From assembly GCF_001610875.1 (NCBI RefSeq), contig NZ_CP011272.1:3143988-3207987 (forward strand): 64,000 bases of DNA, in the 5' to 3' direction. Both the position numbers and the translations under genes were made by a program. A model generated the notes under the pieces. That model did not search any database, was not told where the DNA came from, and saw nothing but the letters and a program-made list of their open reading frames with translations. The number at the start of each line of letters is the position of its first letter. The first letter of the stretch is position 1. Positions 26,901-35,936 of this stretch are shown one piece after another. The stretch is from Pirellula sp. SH-Sr6A. Its GTDB lineage: Bacteria > Planctomycetota > Planctomycetia > Pirellulales > Pirellulaceae.

Positions 26901-28556
26901 ATGCTCGCTAGCTCCATTCCCAATGTCCCCCTCCTACAGCCTTGGGATCGTTGGACCAATCGCTACCTCACCCATCTCGACCCCAAGCGATGCGGTCACT
27001 TCTTTACCGACGTCCTCATCATTGGAGGAGGATTGGCCGGCCTGCGGGCAGCTCACGAAATCGATCCCGATCTTCGAACTCTCATCCTCACCAAAGACAA
27101 GCTGGAGGAATCCAACAGCACTTACGCACAAGGCGGAATCGCCAGCGTATGGGATCCCGAAGATCGCTTCGATAACCACGTACAAGACACATTGATAGCG
27201 GGCGGCGATTTATGCGAACCGCAGGTTGTCGAGACCGTCGTTCGAGAAGCGCCGGATCGCGTGGCCGAATTGATTCGATGGGGAACTCGGTTTGACCAGC
27301 ACGACGGGCAAATCGTTTTAGGACGCGAGGGAGGGCACTCCCACCAGCGAATCCTCCACGCGCTCGGGGATGCGACGGGCAAAGAAATCATGCGAGCCAT
27401 GATCGCTCACACCCAGGAACGGCCAAACACGGAGATTTGCGAAGAGACCTTCACCATCGATTTGCTCACCTACGAAGGTCGCTGTCATGGGGCGGTCGCG
27501 TCCACGCGAGGTGGCAAGCCCTTTCTCATCTGGGCAAAAGAAACCGTTCTCTGCACCGGAGGGTGCGGCCAAGTGTTCCGAGAGTCGACCAATCCTCGCG
27601 TTGCGACTGGGGATGGTCACGCCCTCGCCTTTCGGGCCGGGGCGGTCATGCGAGACATGGAGTTCATGCAGTTTCACCCCACCGTTCTTTATATCGCAGG
27701 AAGCTCGCGCACTTTGATCACCGAAGCGATCCGAGGCGACGGCGCGTACTTGATCGATTCGCAGGGATACCGTTTCATGGGGGATTACGATCCACGCTTG
27801 GAATTAGCCCCCCGCGATGTCGTAAGCCAAGCGATTGTGAGTCAGATGGAAAAAACACAATCTTCGTGCGTCTACCTCACCATGAAACACCTTGATCCCC
27901 GGCATGTTCGGGCGCGATTCCCGGGGATCGCCAAGGTCTGCGAAGGGTTTGGATTGGACATCGCCGTCGACGCGATCCCGGTGAGACCGGGTGCCCATTA
28001 CATGATTGGGGGATGCGAAGTCGATACGCAGGCGCGAACATCCCTCCCGGGACTGTGGGCAGCCGGGGAAGTCACCAGCAGTGGATTGCATGGCGCCAAT
28101 CGCCTTGCTTCCAACAGCCTCCTCGAGGGGCTGGTATACGGCGCGATCGCGGGGCGGAATGCGTCGCAGGGCGCAAAAGAGAATCATTCAAGCGAGCTTC
28201 GAGTGCTCCCCGTGGAGTCTCTCGGACAAAGCCGGTTCGACGGGACCTTTGATCTGGGCGATATTCGAAACGCGGTCCGTTCGGTCATGTGGCGCAATGT
28301 GGGCGTCCGCCGGCGCGAATCCCAACTCACCGAAACGATCAGCGCATTGCAGCAATATTGCAGCTATGTGCTCTCGAACGATTTGGCTAGTGTCGAAGGT
28401 TGGGAGCTCCAAAACATCTTGACCGTCAGTTTGCAGATGGCGATTGCTGCGCAAGCTCGACAGGAGTCGCGAGGGGTTCATTTTCGAAGCGATTACCCGC
28501 ATATGGACAACACCCATTGGCGGAAACATTTGACCATCGCGCGACGCGAGCCCTGA
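26901..28556 (+). CDS. nadB: L-aspartate oxidase
   Basis: A 551-residue flavoprotein of the succinate dehydrogenase/fumarate reductase family. It oxidises aspartate to iminoaspartate, the first step of de novo NAD synthesis. The FAD motif is LIIGGGLAGLRAA, followed by STYAQGGIA, GREGGHSHQRILHA and the catalytic-region motifs FMQFHPT and ITEAIRGDGAYL. The capping/active-site arginine segment is ELAPRDVVSQAI, and the C-terminal flavin loop is GLHGANRLASNSLLEGLV. The ATG at 26901 was preferred over an upstream TTG. Neither nadA nor nadC is in the window. Confidence 0.94.
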   Translation: MLASSIPNVPLLQPWDRWTNRYLTHLDPKRCGHFFTDVLIIGGGLAGLRAAHEIDPDLRTLILTKDKLEESNSTYAQGGIASVWDPEDRFDNHVQDTLIAGGDLCEPQVVETVVREAPDRVAELIRWGTRFDQHDGQIVLGREGGHSHQRILHALGDATGKEIMRAMIAHTQERPNTEICEETFTIDLLTYEGRCHGAVASTRGGKPFLIWAKETVLCTGGCGQVFRESTNPRVATGDGHALAFRAGAVMRDMEFMQFHPTVLYIAGSSRTLITEAIRGDGAYLIDSQGYRFMGDYDPRLELAPRDVVSQAIVSQMEKTQSSCVYLTMKHLDPRHVRARFPGIAKVCEGFGLDIAVDAIPVRPGAHYMIGGCEVDTQARTSLPGLWAAGEVTSSGLHGANRLASNSLLEGLVYGAIAGRNASQGAKENHSSELRVLPVESLGQSRFDGTFDLGDIRNAVRSVMWRNVGVRRRESQLTETISALQQYCSYVLSNDLASVEGWELQNILTVSLQMAIAAQARQESRGVHFRSDYPHMDNTHWRKHLTIARREP

Positions 28557-28659
28557 GGGTTCCGGTAGGGGCGGGTGTCATTTTCTAGGTTTTTGATAGA
28601 ATGCGCCATCACTGGATTGCAATTCAACGTAACCACTAACTCATTGCGGAGTCTCCAAC

Positions 28660-29289
28660 ATGGCCCATACATTGCCACCTCTTCCTTACGCCTCAAACGC
28701 CATGGAACCGCACATCGATGCGATGACGATGGAAATCCACCATGGCAAACACCATCAGGCTTACATCACCAACCTCAACAAGGCGATTGAGGGAACACCG
28801 CTCGAAGCAAAGTCCGCAGAAGACTTGATCAAAGACCTCAGCGCGGTTCCCGAGGACAAACGAACCGCAGTTCGCAATAACGGCGGCGGACACGTCAACC
28901 ACACCTTCTTCTGGCAGATCATCGGCTGGAACGCCGGTGGCAAACCCAGCGGGGCCTTGCTCGCCGACATCGAAGCCACGTTCGGTAGCTTCGACGCGTT
29001 CAAGGAAAAGTTTGCCGCCGCGGGCGCAACCCGGTTCGGCAGCGGCTGGGCTTGGTTGGTCCTCAACAACGGAAAGTTGGAAATCGGTTCCACCGCCAAC
29101 CAAGACAGCCCTCTGATGGGCAATGCAGTCGCGGGCATCGAAGGAACGCCTATCCTCGGTCTCGATGTGTGGGAGCATGCCTACTACCTCAAGTACCAAA
29201 ACCGACGCCCTGACTACATCGCAGCCTTCTGGAACGTCGTCAATTGGAACGAAGTCGGCAAGCGATACGATGCAGCCAAGAAGGCCTAG
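28660..29289 (+). CDS. sodA: superoxide dismutase, Mn/Fe family (Mn-type by motif)
   Basis: A 209-residue enzyme converting superoxide to oxygen and hydrogen peroxide. Metal ligands are H27 (MEIHHGKHH), H81 ([11 protein letters not shown]), D169 and H173 (LDVWEHAYY). The glycine-rich GGGHVNH and the later NQDSPLM, with its glutamine, point to manganese rather than iron, although metal use is only inferred. There is no signal peptide, so it should be cytoplasmic. It is a single-gene unit bounded by a strong terminator at 29332. Confidence 0.95.
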   Translation: MAHTLPPLPYASNAMEPHIDAMTMEIHHGKHHQAYITNLNKAIEGTPLEAKSAEDLIKDLSAVPEDKRTAVRNNGGGHVNHTFFWQIIGWNAGGKPSGALLADIEATFGSFDAFKEKFAAAGATRFGSGWAWLVLNNGKLEIGSTANQDSPLMGNAVAGIEGTPILGLDVWEHAYYLKYQNRRPDYIAAFWNVVNWNEVGKRYDAAKKA

Positions 29290-29331
29290 TCGGAATCGGA
29301 AACCGGACCGCTAGACACCGAGATATCATAG

Positions 29332-29367
29332 ACGGGCGAAGGGAATTCTCTTCGCCCGTTTTATTTT
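29332..29367 (+). terminator. Rho-independent terminator after the superoxide dismutase gene
   Basis: A perfect 10-bp stem, ACGGGCGAAG (29332-29341) with CTTCGCCCGT (29350-29359), encloses an 8-base loop and is followed by TTTATTTT. It starts 43 bp after the stop codon and is the clearest intrinsic terminator in the window. Confidence 0.93.
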
Positions 29368-29443
29368 GTCCCGATTTGTTTTATCGTGATCCGTTATCCC
29401 AATCCGCCCCTAACCCTTCCCTCAGAGGATAGTCCGACTGCCT

Positions 29444-29998
29444 ATGGATCGAGAGTCTGCCTTGGCACTGATGCACCAGTACGTGCAGAACATTTCCCTG
29501 CGCCGCCACATGCTCGCCGTCGAGGCGGCGATGCGCACGTATGCAAAGAGAATGAATGAGGATGAGTCGGAATGGGGAATCGTGGGCCTTTTGCATGACT
29601 TCGACTACGAACGATGGCCGGATCCCCCCTCACACCCTGTCGAGGGGAGCAAGATCCTTCGCGAGCTTGGCTACCCCGAAGAAGTCATTTATGCGATCCT
29701 TTCGCACGCGGACTACTTGCCTGCCTATCCCCGAGTGCACTTGGTCGATCGCGTCCTGTACGCGTGCGATGAGCTGTGCGGCTTCCTCGTCGCTTGCGCC
29801 CTCGTACGACCGGACAAGCTCGAAGGTCTCGAATCGAAGAGCGTTCGAAAGAAGTTGAAAAACCTCAGTTTCGCCGCAGCCGTCAACCGCGATGATATTC
29901 AGCGAGGCGCCCAAGAGCTCGGCGTCGATCTGGATGAACATATCGCCGTCTGCATCGAGGCACTGCAAGGAATCCAAGACCAACTCTTCGATCGCTAA
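29444..29998 (+). CDS. HD-domain protein
   Basis: A 184-residue HD-superfamily protein, mostly helical. The metal-binding pair is in GLLHDFDYERW (about 48-58); an upstream histidine in LRRHMLAVEAAM and the later ILSHADYLPAYP and LYACDELCG supply further ligands. Proteins of this size act as phosphohydrolases on nucleotides or similar compounds, but the substrate cannot be read from the sequence. It stands alone between the superoxide dismutase terminator and fabZ. Confidence 0.82.
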   Translation: MDRESALALMHQYVQNISLRRHMLAVEAAMRTYAKRMNEDESEWGIVGLLHDFDYERWPDPPSHPVEGSKILRELGYPEEVIYAILSHADYLPAYPRVHLVDRVLYACDELCGFLVACALVRPDKLEGLESKSVRKKLKNLSFAAAVNRDDIQRGAQELGVDLDEHIAVCIEALQGIQDQLFDR

Positions 29999-30075
29999 CT
30001 CCGATTAGCGACCTATCGATCCCCAAAAATCCGTACCACCGATCGCTTCCTCCCAATCCACGATAGACTTTCGCC

Positions 30076-30519
30076 ATGACAACCACCGCGATGAACCTGG
30101 AGCAAATCCAACAAAAGATTCCGCACCGCAAACCGATGCTGCTGGTCGACGAAGTCGTAGAGCAAACCGAAAAAACCATCCATTGTCGCAAGACCTTTCA
30201 ATCGGACGAGTTCTTTCTTCAAGGCCACTTCCCCAATTACCCGTTGGTCCCCGGGGTTATCCTCTGCGAGGCATGCTTGCAAAGCGGTGCGATCCTGCTC
30301 AGCCAGTTCACCCCCCAAGACGGCTCAGTGGTTCCTGTGGCGACCCGCATCGACGGAGCCAAGTTCAAACGGATGGTGCGGCCCGGTGAAACCGTCGATA
30401 TCGAGATCACCCTCATCGACATCGTTTCCACCGCTTACTTCATGACCGGAAAAGTGACTGTCGAAGGGAAGCTAGCCGCCCGATTGGACTTCGCCTGCAG
30501 CGTCGCTTCCCCCGGATAG
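30076..30519 (+). CDS. fabZ: 3-hydroxyacyl-ACP dehydratase, FabZ family
   Basis: A 147-residue hot-dog-fold protein. The catalytic signature is GHFPNYPLVPGVILCEA, with H51 and E65 as the active-site pair; IPHRKPMLLVDEV at the N-terminus is also diagnostic. FabZ removes water from 3-hydroxyacyl-ACP in fatty acid elongation. It is not next to other fab or lpx genes here, so it may be a secondary copy with a specialised chain; the C-terminus ends soon after the last strand, as is usual. Confidence 0.88.
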   Translation: MTTTAMNLEQIQQKIPHRKPMLLVDEVVEQTEKTIHCRKTFQSDEFFLQGHFPNYPLVPGVILCEACLQSGAILLSQFTPQDGSVVPVATRIDGAKFKRMVRPGETVDIEITLIDIVSTAYFMTGKVTVEGKLAARLDFACSVASPG

Positions 30520-30847
30520 TTCCGCGGCCCGTCCACGGAATGCGCTTGAGCACTCCCATACCCCCCCACGATCGGCTCCCCCTGGGACCTTCCGCAACCG
30601 GCACGCCAAGCATCGCCTCGCAACCCCCGGACCTGGCACCCCTCGCATCCATCGAAAATGCGGCTTTAGCCCTGCACTTTTTACTTTTCATGAACTATTC
30701 TTAGTCGCACTGCAACGTCGTGAGACGCTGCCGATCGCTATCTCGTCGATCGATTATTCTTGAATTCGTTATGCTGGCGTTCCCCCTGTTGCGAGAACAG
30801 TGTTTCGTCCGTTGGCATCGCTCCTTTGGGGAGTGGATTGGATCATC
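30520..30847. other. gene-free stretch before the pseudouridine synthase gene
   Basis: About 330 bp. The first half is C-rich and carries no convincing open frame. The second half, from about 30680, is more AT-rich and presumably holds the promoter of the pseudouridine synthase gene. No terminator-like hairpin with a T-run, tRNA or repeat was seen. Confidence 0.4.
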
Positions 30848-32764
30848 ATGTCAAAGCCAAAAAGAACTACCGATGCAACCCCGTCGTTTCTCAGCGGAGA
30901 GCAGCGCATCAACAAACTCCTCGCAGCAGCGGGGCTCGGGTCTCGTCGGCAAGTCGACGAATTGATCACCGAAGGCCGCGTTGAAATCGACGGGAAAGTC
31001 ATCTCGCAGGTCGGGGTCAAAGTCGATGCCGACCAAGCAAAGATTCTGGTAGACGGCGAACCCCTGAAACGACATCGCCCCGTTTATTATGCCGTCCACA
31101 AACCAGCGGGCGTCCTCTGCACCAACAGCGATCCCGAGGGACGCCCACGTGTGATCGATTTGGTTCCAGCCCAAGCGCGTTTGTTTCCCGTGGGCCGATT
31201 GGACGCATCGAGCACCGGCTTGATCCTGCTCACCAACGACGGAGAGCTCGCACAGCGATTGGCTCATCCGAAACATTGCGTACCCAAGACCTACTTCGTA
31301 GTGGTAGCTGGTCAAGTCGAAAAGGAGGCCATGCGAAGGCTTCAACGAGGCATCTATCTTGCCGAAGGGGTCGCGCGTGTCGATGGCGCCACCATCCGCA
31401 AAGTGCGCAAGGGTTGCACCGAAATCGATATCACGCTGAGCGAAGGTAAGAATCGCGAAATCCGCCGCGTTCTCGCTCGCCTCGGACACAAAGTAGTGGT
31501 GCTGCGTCGCACTTCCATCGGCCCTCTCAAGTTGGCCGATATGCCCGAGGGAGCCTACCGACCTTTGCAAGACAAAGAAGTCGCAGCCCTTTACCAAGCC
31601 GTCGAGGAAATCAAGAAGGCTCGCAACCAAGACCGCCGCGAACGCAAAAAACGAAACACGGAAAACGAATTGGCTTCTTCGGCTCCTCGGTCGGGCAAAC
31701 CAAGTGCCGCGAAACCATCGAGGCCACCTGTCTTCAACGAGGATGGAGGAGACTGGAACGACGACGATGAATTCGAGGTGGATTCCATCTTGGACACCCT
31801 CCCACCCATGTCGAAGAATCCGTTCCGAACCGCCGACGATGAAGACGCGGAAGACGAAGGGCTGGATGACGCCGTTCTCGTCACCGACTTCAACGCTCCA
31901 GAAGTCTATTCGAACAAACGAGGCGCCGTCCTCTCGTACGAGGACGAAGAAGCGTTAGAGGATTTTGGCGACGAAGGTTTCGAGGAAATGCTCCAATCCG
32001 ACGAGGATGGCTCGGAAGACGCGGCTCGTCCCCCGAGGAGACCAAGGGGTCGCAACGGGTCCGATCCACGACCTAACTCCCGAGGACGTGGCGATCGTCC
32101 CTCGCGAGATCGAGCACCTCGAGAAAGAGCTACAGACGAAGGAGATTCGCCCTACCAACGAGGCGCTGCCTCGGCAGGGCAAGGTGCGCCACGCTATGGC
32201 CAACGATCCCGTTCCGCCGATGGCCCTGGAGACAGACGTCGTAGACCTGGCCCCGGAGGACCCAGCCGTGGAGCGCGCGGCAGAGGAGGTCCTGGAGGAG
32301 CGAGCCGTGGTGGGTCCAGTGGTAGCCCATACACGTCTCGATCTGCTGGGGGAGCAAGCAGACCCGAGTTCGGATCAGGAGAAGATCGACCCAGCTTCGG
32401 CACTGGCCGCCGACCACCTCGAACCGGTGGCAGTTCCCCGTACGGGACTCGGCGAGGACCAGGGGGCGCAGGCCGCCCAGCGCGCGGACCAAGCGGAGAG
32501 GGGCGACCAACCCGGGGACCGGGTGGCGAAGGACGCCCAGTGCGAGGTCCGAGCGGTGAAGGCCGACCGGTGCGAGGTCCAGGCGGCGAGGGACGCCCTG
32601 CACGAGGTCCGGGCGGTGAAGGCCGACCCGCACGAGGTCCAAGCGGCGAGGGGAGACCTTCTCGCGGACCTGCTAGGGGAGGGCGCCCCGGGGGCAAGCC
32701 AGGTGGCAAACGCTTCGGCGGATCGGGCGGCGGCAAGCCGTTCGCCAAAAAGCGCAGGCCATAG
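30848..32764 (+). CDS. 23S rRNA-type pseudouridine synthase (RluB/RsuA family) with a long disordered RG-rich tail
   Basis: A 638-residue protein. The first 250 or so residues are a complete enzyme: an S4 RNA-binding domain (RINKLLAAAGLGSRRQVDELI), then the catalytic motif GRLDASSTGLILLTNDG with D119, and the C-terminal GKNREIRRVLARLGHKV. Usual length is about 250-300, so more than half of this protein is extra. The tail has a Lys/Arg patch, an acidic section (DDEDAEDEG, EDEEALEDFGDEG) and an Arg/Gly-rich section ending in seven 10-residue repeats of the form GPxGEGRPxR (DNA 32456-32665). The tail probably binds RNA. The ATG at 30848 was chosen because it directly precedes the S4 domain. Confidence 0.88.
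   Translation: MSKPKRTTDATPSFLSGEQRINKLLAAAGLGSRRQVDELITEGRVEIDGKVISQVGVKVDADQAKILVDGEPLKRHRPVYYAVHKPAGVLCTNSDPEGRPRVIDLVPAQARLFPVGRLDASSTGLILLTNDGELAQRLAHPKHCVPKTYFVVVAGQVEKEAMRRLQRGIYLAEGVARVDGATIRKVRKGCTEIDITLSEGKNREIRRVLARLGHKVVVLRRTSIGPLKLADMPEGAYRPLQDKEVAALYQAVEEIKKARNQDRRERKKRNTENELASSAPRSGKPSAAKPSRPPVFNEDGGDWNDDDEFEVDSILDTLPPMSKNPFRTADDEDAEDEGLDDAVLVTDFNAPEVYSNKRGAVLSYEDEEALEDFGDEGFEEMLQSDEDGSEDAARPPRRPRGRNGSDPRPNSRGRGDRPSRDRAPRERATDEGDSPYQRGAASAGQGAPRYGQRSRSADGPGDRRRRPGPGGPSRGARGRGGPGGASRGGSSGSPYTSRSAGGASRPEFGSGEDRPSFGTGRRPPRTGGSSPYGTRRGPGGAGRPARGPSGEGRPTRGPGGEGRPVRGPSGEGRPVRGPGGEGRPARGPGGEGRPARGPSGEGRPSRGPARGGRPGGKPGGKRFGGSGGGKPFAKKRRP
32456..32665 (+). repeat. coding tandem repeat, 30 bp x 7, in the pseudouridine synthase tail
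   Basis: Seven in-frame 30-bp units encode GPxGxGRPxR, with S/G at position 3 and A/T/V/S at position 9. The near-identity of units at DNA level suggests recent expansion or homogenisation. Because the DNA is GC-rich and repetitive, all frames stay open here, which creates spurious open frames on both strands. Confidence 0.85.
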
Positions 32765-32814
32765 AGCTCCTATCCATCCATCCCTTCGAGGTCAAAAGCA
32801 GACTTCGCCATGCA

Positions 32815-32846
32815 GAGCATCCGTGGCGCCGAGCATCCGTGGCGCC
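32815..32846. repeat. 16-bp direct repeat, two copies
   Basis: GAGCATCCGTGGCGCC occurs twice in perfect tandem, with GAG starting a third unit. It lies between the convergent pseudouridine synthase and yidD genes. Confidence 0.75.
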
Positions 32847-32876
32847 GAGTATCTTTCGCAAGGTAAACCGGTTCCG

Positions 32877-32935
32877 CTTCCTAACCCTTCCTAAGATACT
32901 CATGCTTTACCTAGCGTCTGAGGAAGGTAGGGAAG
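32877..32935. terminator. imperfect hairpin between convergent genes
   Basis: CTTCCTAACCCTTCCTAAG (32877-32895) is nearly complementary to the segment ending GAGGAAGGTAGGGAAG (to about 32935). It lies between two genes that converge, so it may act as a terminator in both directions. There is no clear T-run, so confidence is low. Confidence 0.35.
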
Positions 32936-32951
32936 GTGGTAAGCTAGCCGC

Positions 32952-33170
32952 TCACGGTGGATCGTAGCCTCCCGGCTGAAAGGGATGGCAACGGCAGATC
33001 CGTCGAGTTCCTTTGATCAGACCACGGATCGCACCGTACTTTTGGATCGCTTCAATCATGTACTGCGAGCAGGTAGGTGTGAAGCGACAATTGGGGCCCA
33101 GAAGTGGACTGATTCCTCGCTGGTAGAACCGCACGGCTGCGATCAGTAGTATCGAAAGCCAACGTGTCAT
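32952..33170 (-). CDS. yidD: membrane protein insertion efficiency factor YidD
   Basis: A 72-residue protein with the full YidD pattern: [25 protein letters not shown], then the conserved [14 protein letters not shown] at the C-terminus. The N-terminal amphipathic helix attaches it to the inner membrane, where it assists YidC/Sec. The ATG at 33170 gives the standard length; an in-frame ATG at 33227 would add 19 residues. In many bacteria yidD lies between rnpA and yidC; here it stands apart, beside Minf_1886 and PSP1 genes. Confidence 0.9.
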   Translation of the reverse strand: MTRWLSILLIAAVRFYQRGISPLLGPNCRFTPTCSQYMIEAIQKYGAIRGLIKGTRRICRCHPFQPGGYDPP

Positions 33171-33287
33171 GCGCGAACCACTCCACTTCAAATCTGACTG
33201 CAAACCCATAGCAGGTAAGCAATCCAAGCGACGAGCAGGATCGATGCGCTCGCGAGCACGACCATTTGTTGAGTGCGGCTCATCGAC

Positions 33288-33698
33288 TTAGCTCGCATCG
33301 CTTGAAATTTCGAACCTCGGCTGAAACGCATCATCGAAGTCGAATTGATCGTCGAAGTCCTCTCGCCGATCGGATTTGCTTTTTCTCATCTCCCGAATTC
33401 GGATCAAGTTGTAGACGATCTCACCGAAGTCACTCGTGGAGAAGACACCCCAATTGTTGAGGACTGTCTTGGCCATGAAACCGTATTGGTCGAGCGCGTA
33501 TTCTTTGATAGCCTGACAAAGCTGCTGCCCGGTAAGATGATGGTCCTGGGGATTCTCGCTCCCTTCCTCTTTGGTCGCGGGGAGCTTCATCACCTTCTGA
33601 GCATAGGCGAGCCCCTCGCGGACGAATTGATACGCCTCCAAGTGATAGCGTTGATCCTTTTGCAGCAATTCGACGATCGCGAGGACTTGTTCATTCAC
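33288..33698 (-). CDS. Minf_1886-family protein
   Basis: A 136-residue protein of a small family known mainly from the Planctomycetes-Verrucomicrobia group; function unknown. Typical segments are DQRYHLEAYQFVREGLAYAQ, HHLTGQQLCQAIKEYALDQYG and VLNNWGVFSTSDFGEIVYNLI, followed by an acidic tail (EDFDDQFDFDD). The start is GTG at 33698, where homology begins; the frame stays open far upstream through the neighbouring PSP1 gene, but that part is not this protein. It lies 50 bp after the PSP1 gene on the same strand, so the two are probably co-transcribed. Confidence 0.82.
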   Translation of the reverse strand: MNEQVLAIVELLQKDQRYHLEAYQFVREGLAYAQKVMKLPATKEEGSENPQDHHLTGQQLCQAIKEYALDQYGFMAKTVLNNWGVFSTSDFGEIVYNLIRIREMRKSKSDRREDFDDQFDFDDAFQPRFEISSDAS

Positions 33699-33748
33699 GA
33701 TGCATAACCTGAACTTCCATATACGGGCCAAAGTGACTGGTGGCGCAA

Positions 33749-34564
33749 TTAGAATTCTTGCCCGCGCTTCAGGACGGTCAAGCACTCCGAGGCGGGAATC
33801 AGCAAACGGCGATTGTCTTCGGTTTGAATCAACAGCTGCTGACTGAGAATCTCCACATTGAGAACCCGACTGCGGCCGTGCGGGGTGACGATTTCGCTGC
33901 CGGCCGGAGGAATAGCTGCTGCAAGCTCTTCGTAGGTATCGTTTTCGTAACGCAAGCAGCACTTGAGCCTGCCGCATCGGCCGGAAATTTTGTTGGGGTC
34001 GAGGGTCGCTTTTTGCAGTTTGGCCATGCGCATGGAAACCGGGGGCATCCCGTGCAGGTGCGTGTTGCAGCACACCGGTTTTCCACAATCACCGAAGTCC
34101 GCAAGAAGCTTCGCCTCGTCGCGTGCCCCGATCTGTCGCATTTCGATCCGCGTTTGGTACTCGCCGGAAAGGCGTTTGACCAGCTCCCGAAAATCGACTC
34201 GATCCTCGGCTGTGTAATAGATAATGATCTGTTCCCCCCCGAAGATTCGTTCGACGTCGACGAGGGTCATCGGGAGTTTCATCTCTTGGATAAACCGTTT
34301 GCAAAGCTCGAAATCCTTGGCAATTCGGCTCTCCAAATGCCTGTATTCGTTTTCATCGGCAGCGGTCGAGTCCCGCTGGATGCTTCCCGATGGTGGGTCC
34401 TTCATCTGAGCGATCACCCGTTCGGTTGCTTCGCAAAGGACTTCGCCCCGTTCCAGCCCTCGATTGGTGCGCGCGATCACCATTCTGCCGCGAGGATGCT
34501 CACTCTTCGAGCTCATCACGAACAGCGTTCTCATACGACCGCATCGAACAACAAAGCGTGACAT
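33749..34564 (-). CDS. PSP1 / YaaT-like protein
   Basis: A 271-residue protein with the PSP1 C-terminal domain. The N-terminus MSRFVVRCGRMRTLFVM and the central GGEQIIIYYTAEDRVDFRELVKRL match the family. Two cysteine motifs, DFGDCGKPVCCNTHL and GRCGRLKCCLRYE, can bind an iron-sulfur cluster, as in the Bacillus YaaT-YlbF-YmcA complex that modulates RNase Y. A short C-terminal region (GRSRVLNVEILSQQLLI) follows. The ATG at 34564 starts the family N-terminus; the frame is open further upstream. Role in RNA turnover is an inference from the Bacillus homologue. Confidence 0.86.
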   Translation of the reverse strand: MSRFVVRCGRMRTLFVMSSKSEHPRGRMVIARTNRGLERGEVLCEATERVIAQMKDPPSGSIQRDSTAADENEYRHLESRIAKDFELCKRFIQEMKLPMTLVDVERIFGGEQIIIYYTAEDRVDFRELVKRLSGEYQTRIEMRQIGARDEAKLLADFGDCGKPVCCNTHLHGMPPVSMRMAKLQKATLDPNKISGRCGRLKCCLRYENDTYEELAAAIPPAGSEIVTPHGRSRVLNVEILSQQLLIQTEDNRRLLIPASECLTVLKRGQEF

Positions 34565-34751
34565 GGACACCTGGAAAAGGAGAATGAGAGGAGACGAACA
34601 AGGTTCGGACGGGGCCGATTGTACCCAATCGATCCCGGCTGGGTGTAGACGAAACGGCCAGGGAAACACTTCGTCGTTGATCATTCCTCCCTCGCGAGTT
34701 ACCCTAGAGGGTTCGTTGCAGCGAGTCTTTCCCCAAAGTAAAAGCAAATCC

Positions 34752-35933
34752 ATGAATAAACTGACGGCAACTCTGTTTGCATCCTTCGCCTTGGCATGTT
34801 CGGTCACTCAAGCCCAAACGCCATCTGCCGATGCCTCGCTAGGTATCAGCAAGACGAAACCGGCATCGGGGCCCTTTGTCGAATTCGAGGGCGTTTACAT
34901 GGTTCCCTACGTCCATACCATCGAGCGATCCAATATCTCGTTTGAGATGATCCCGATCCCAGGCGGAGAAGTGATCGTAGGATCTCCCGCTGCGGAGGAA
35001 GGTCGCACGGAAGACGAAGGCCCGCAATTCACCGTTCAAGTTCCCCCGTTTTGGATGGCCAAAACCGAGCTGACGTGGGGTGAATACAAGACCTTCATGC
35101 GGAACTACGATTTGTTCAAGCGGCTTCGAGCCGAAAATATCCGGCTCGTCGACGAATCGAACAAAGCGGATGCCGTCACGGTCCCCACCCCTCTCTACGA
35201 CCCGAGCCACACGTACGAACATGGAGAGGATAATCTCCAACCGGCGGTCACCATGACCCAATTCGCGGCGAAGCAATACACCAAATGGCTCAGCGGCATC
35301 ACCAAAGTCCAATACCGGCTCCCCACCGAAGCGGAATGGGAGTATGCCGCCCGCGCCGGTTCGAAGACCGCGTACTCTTTCGGAAACGACGCAACGGAGC
35401 TGGAGAAATACGCTACCTTCACCGATAACGCATCGAACGGTGCATCCAAAGTCGGCACCAAATTACCAAACGCATTCGGCCTTCACGATATGCACGGCAA
35501 CGTATGGGAGTGGACCATCGATCAATTCACACCCGATGGATACGGCGATCGCGGTGGCAAGAAGCTGTCTTGGCAAGATTCCATCGGTTGGCCAACCCAG
35601 CCCGACTCGCGAGCCGCGCGGGGGGGTGGATGGGAAGATTCTGCCGAGCGTCTCCGTTCTGCCGCACGCTTGGGTTCGGTCGATGAAGACTGGAAATCCG
35701 AAGATCCGAACGTTCCGCTGAGTCCTTGGTGGTACACCAGCGACCCGGCTCGCATGGTAGGCATGCGTTTGGTCCGCTCGGCCAAGGATCTGCCGAAGGA
35801 AGTGATCGGTCGGTTCTGGGACGCGGACAATGAGGGTATCGACGAAGACGTTCAATTCCGGCTTCGAGAGGGGCGAGGTGCCATTGGTCTGCCCGTACCC
35901 GAACTCATTCCTGAGTTCCAGAAGAGGCAGTAA
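34752..35933 (+). CDS. secreted SUMF1/formylglycine-generating-enzyme-like protein without the catalytic cysteines
   Basis: A 393-residue protein with a signal peptide (MNKLTATLFASFALACSVTQAQ). The fold is identified by MIPIPGGEVIVGS, PPFWMAKTELTWGEYKTFM, YRLPTEAEWEYAARAG, GLHDMHGNVWEWT and the ending RAARGGGWEDSAERLRSAAR. True formylglycine-generating enzymes carry two cysteines in the RGGSW-CR region; here no cysteine is seen, so sulfatase activation is unlikely. It is more probably one of the many planctomycete paralogues with other or structural roles. It is 3 bp upstream of the UbiA gene, so the pair should be co-transcribed. Confidence 0.82.
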   Translation: MNKLTATLFASFALACSVTQAQTPSADASLGISKTKPASGPFVEFEGVYMVPYVHTIERSNISFEMIPIPGGEVIVGSPAAEEGRTEDEGPQFTVQVPPFWMAKTELTWGEYKTFMRNYDLFKRLRAENIRLVDESNKADAVTVPTPLYDPSHTYEHGEDNLQPAVTMTQFAAKQYTKWLSGITKVQYRLPTEAEWEYAARAGSKTAYSFGNDATELEKYATFTDNASNGASKVGTKLPNAFGLHDMHGNVWEWTIDQFTPDGYGDRGGKKLSWQDSIGWPTQPDSRAARGGGWEDSAERLRSAARLGSVDEDWKSEDPNVPLSPWWYTSDPARMVGMRLVRSAKDLPKEVIGRFWDADNEGIDEDVQFRLREGRGAIGLPVPELIPEFQKRQ

Positions 35934-35936
35934 CGC

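Noticed and set aside
31965-32894. 309-codon plus-strand frame and a 184-codon minus-strand frame (32194-32748) overlapping the pseudouridine synthase tail
   Set aside because: They result from the GC-rich repeated DNA of the GPxGEGRPxR tail, where all frames remain open; neither encodes a recognisable protein.
34752-35933. Genuine sulfatase-activating enzyme
   Set aside because: No cysteines in the active-site region and no sulfatase gene near it; the fold alone is not evidence for that activity.
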